Assembly (NCBI GenBank): GCA_947177885.1
Contig: CAMWWF010000176.1
Span: forward strand, 1 to 6,429
Length of the DNA stretch: 6,429 nt
Source: an uncultured Lachnospiraceae bacterium
GTDB taxonomy: Bacteria; Bacillota_A; Clostridia; Lachnospirales; Lachnospiraceae
Direction of reading: 5' to 3'
The notes beneath the pieces are model-generated. The model ran no database searches and was not told where the DNA came from. It worked only from the letters and a program-made list of their open reading frames with translations. Positions 4,422 through 6,429 of this stretch are shown here, piece by piece. A program made the position numbers and the translations under genes. Every line of letters starts with the position of its first letter. Position 1 is the stretch's first letter.

Positions 4422-6429
4422 ATGGCACAGAGAACAGATATCCATAAAGTATTGATCATAGGCTCAGGCCCCATCATCATCGGTCAGGCCTGCGAGTTCG
4501 ATTATTCCGGAACACAGGCCTGCAAGGCGCTGAAAAAGCTGGGATATGAGATCATACTGGTCAATTCCAATCCCGCCACCATTATGACGGATCCGGAGAT
4601 GGCGGATGTCACATATATTGAGCCGCTGAATAAGGAAAGACTGGAGCAGATCATTGCAAAGGAGCGCCCGGACGCGCTGCTTCCCAATCTGGGAGGACAG
4701 TCCGGCCTGAATCTGTGCGCGGAGCTGGCGGGAGCAGGCATTCTGGAAAAATATAATGTAAAGGTCATCGGTGTTCAGGTGGATGCCATTGAGCGCGGTG
4801 AGGACAGGATCGAATTTAAAAAGGCCATGAACGGGCTGGGCATTGAGATGGCCCGCAGTGAGGTGGCCTATACCGTGGAGGAAGCGCTGAAGATCGCGGA
4901 CAGGCTGGGCTATCCCGTGGTTCTGCGTCCCGCCTACACCATGGGCGGCGCAGGCGGCGGTCTGGTATATAATAAGGAGGAGCTGAGCACGGTCTGCGCA
5001 AGAGGTCTGCAGGCAAGCCTTGTGGGGCAGGTGCTGGTGGAGGAATCCATTCTCGGCTGGGAAGAGCTGGAGCTGGAGGTAGTGCGGGATGCGGACGGCA
5101 GGATGATCACGGTCTGCTTTATCGAGAATATCGACCCTATGGGCGTGCATACCGGTGATTCCTTCTGCGCGGCGCCCATGCTCACCATTTCCGAAGATTT
5201 GCAGAAAAGGCTTCAGGAGCAGGCTTACCGGATCGTGGAGTCCGTTCAGGTCATCGGCGGCACCAATGTACAGTTTGCCCATGACCCTGTCAGCGACAGG
5301 ATCATTGTCATAGAGATCAACCCCAGAACCTCACGCTCATCCGCACTGGCTTCCAAGGCCACCGGTTTCCCCATCGCTCTGGTCAGTGCCATGTTGGCGG
5401 CAGGGCTGACGTTGAAGGATATTCCATGCGGAAAGTACGGGACGTTGGACAAATATGTGCCGGGCGGGGATTATGTGGTGATCAAATTTGCCCGTTGGGC
5501 CTTTGAAAAGTTCAAGGGCGTGGAGGACAGGCTGGGTACCCAGATGCGCGCCGTGGGCGAGGTCATGAGCATCGGTAAAAATTATAAGGAGGCTTTCCAG
5601 AAAGCCATCCGCTCTCTGGAAACGGGGCGTTACGGTCTGGGACAGATTCCGAAACTGGAGGAGAAATCAAAGGAACAGCTTCTGCAGATGCTGATCACAC
5701 CCTCCAGCGAGCGTCATTTTGCCATGTATGAAGCTCTGAAAAAGGGCACCACTGTGGAGGAAATCCATGAGATCACCCATGTGAAGGCATGGTTTATCGA
5801 GCAGATGAAGGAGCTGGCGGAGGAAGAGAAGGAGATCCTGGCATGCAGGCGTGAGTCCTCTGCCGAAAAATGTGTCAATGCGGATTCTGATGCGGGATGC
5901 GCCCATATCACCGATGAACAGCTTACCAGAGCCAAGAAGGACGGTTTTTCGGACAAGTACCTGAGCATTCTGCTGAATGTGCCCGAACAGGAGATTCGTC
6001 AGCGCCGCATCGGCCTGGGAGTGGAAGAGGCCTGGGAGGGCGTTCATGTCAGCGGCACTCCTGACAGCGCATATTATTACTCCACCTACAATGGGGAGGA
6101 TAAGAACCCCATCCGCACCGATAAGCCCAAGGTGATGATCCTGGGCGGCGGCCCCAACCGGATCGGTCAGGGTATTGAATTCGACTACTGCTGTGTGCAT
6201 GCCTCCATGGCGCTGAAGAAGCTGGGCTTTGAGACCATTATTGTGAACTGTAATCCTGAGACGGTCTCCACCGATTACGATACCTCCGACAAGCTCTACT
6301 TCGAGCCTCTGACACTGGAGGATGTCCTGAGCATTTATAAGAAAGAACAGCCTGTGGGTGTGATCGCCCAGTTTGGCGGACAGACTCCCCTGAACCTGGC
6401 GGCGGATCTGGAGAAAAACGGCGTGCGGA
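4422..6429 (+). CDS. carB: Carbamoyl-phosphate synthase large subunit (3' end outside window)
   Basis: CarB makes carbamoyl phosphate from bicarbonate, two ATP and ammonia, the ammonia normally coming from glutamine through the small subunit CarA. It feeds pyrimidine and arginine synthesis. 669 codons of roughly 1,070 are present. MAQRTDIHKVLIIGSGPIII opens the first pre-ATP-grasp fold. The carboxyphosphate ATP-grasp domain (about 128-390) keeps R129, R169 with MGGAGGG, E215, Q284, E298, N300 and R302. The oligomerisation domain spans about 400-555. The second half opens at 575-589 with GGGPNRIGQGIEFDY and reaches GGQTPLNLA before the edge. AAGGAGG (4408-4414) lies seven bases before the ATG. 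The gene has its own promoter and no carA upstream. A Cys-containing loop at 475-495 looks longer than the E. coli equivalent. The carbamate site, the allosteric domain and the stop lie outside the window. Confidence 0.97.
   Translation, partial: MAQRTDIHKVLIIGSGPIIIGQACEFDYSGTQACKALKKLGYEIILVNSNPATIMTDPEMADVTYIEPLNKERLEQIIAKERPDALLPNLGGQSGLNLCAELAGAGILEKYNVKVIGVQVDAIERGEDRIEFKKAMNGLGIEMARSEVAYTVEEALKIADRLGYPVVLRPAYTMGGAGGGLVYNKEELSTVCARGLQASLVGQVLVEESILGWEELELEVVRDADGRMITVCFIENIDPMGVHTGDSFCAAPMLTISEDLQKRLQEQAYRIVESVQVIGGTNVQFAHDPVSDRIIVIEINPRTSRSSALASKATGFPIALVSAMLAAGLTLKDIPCGKYGTLDKYVPGGDYVVIKFARWAFEKFKGVEDRLGTQMRAVGEVMSIGKNYKEAFQKAIRSLETGRYGLGQIPKLEEKSKEQLLQMLITPSSERHFAMYEALKKGTTVEEIHEITHVKAWFIEQMKELAEEEKEILACRRESSAEKCVNADSDAGCAHITDEQLTRAKKDGFSDKYLSILLNVPEQEIRQRRIGLGVEEAWEGVHVSGTPDSAYYYSTYNGEDKNPIRTDKPKVMILGGGPNRIGQGIEFDYCCVHASMALKKLGFETIIVNCNPETVSTDYDTSDKLYFEPLTLEDVLSIYKKEQPVGVIAQFGGQTPLNLAADLEKNGVR

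Noticed and set aside
4402..4455. A 17-codon ORF (MTKEVITWH...) overlapping the carB start
   Set aside because: Its ATG has no ribosome binding site; the AAGGAGG lies after it and serves carB. It looks incidental.
4464..5282. A 272-codon open frame on the reverse strand
   Set aside because: It lies wholly inside carB, which has complete ATP-grasp motifs in its own frame. The reverse protein has shadow-like composition.

Overview
The window looks like a chromosomal segment from a member of the Bacillota, most likely a clostridial gut-type Lachnospiraceae relative. This rests on the strong AAGGAGG-type ribosome binding sites, the moderate GC content, and the character of the CarB and phosphoglycerate mutase proteins. 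The genus cannot be told from the sequence. All confident genes lie on the + strand.

Layout: positions 1-67 may hold the last 21 codons of an upstream gene. A good sigma-A-type promoter follows at 153-181, then about 550 bases with no convincing intact gene. Within that stretch, 374-664 reads as overlapping open pieces that could be a decayed small gene, and there is a short hairpin at 301-322. Next come gpmI (737-2281, glycolytic cofactor-independent phosphoglycerate mutase) and a GNAT acetyltransferase (2392-2865). A gene-poor 485-base stretch (2866-3350) holds a possible 20-codon ORF, a very good intrinsic terminator (3063-3104), a compact palindromic cluster (3143-3221) and a promoter (3216-3243). 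This promoter serves a membrane-anchored XRE-family regulator (3351-4172). A 249-base spacer carries an extended -10 promoter (4315-4343) that drives carB. The window ends inside carB, after 669 codons.

The genes do not form one functional pathway. gpmI serves central carbon metabolism. The GNAT gene may be cotranscribed with it but has no assignable substrate. The XRE-membrane protein is probably a one-component regulator that senses something at the membrane. carB makes carbamoyl phosphate for pyrimidines and arginine, but its usual partner carA is not upstream. Most of the window is ordinary housekeeping sequence. The parts worth a second look are the intergenic ones: the 79-base palindromic cluster abutting the regulator's promoter, the 235-base stretch between the GNAT stop and its terminator, and the unexplained leader of gpmI. 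Nothing here amounts to a clearly new multi-gene system.
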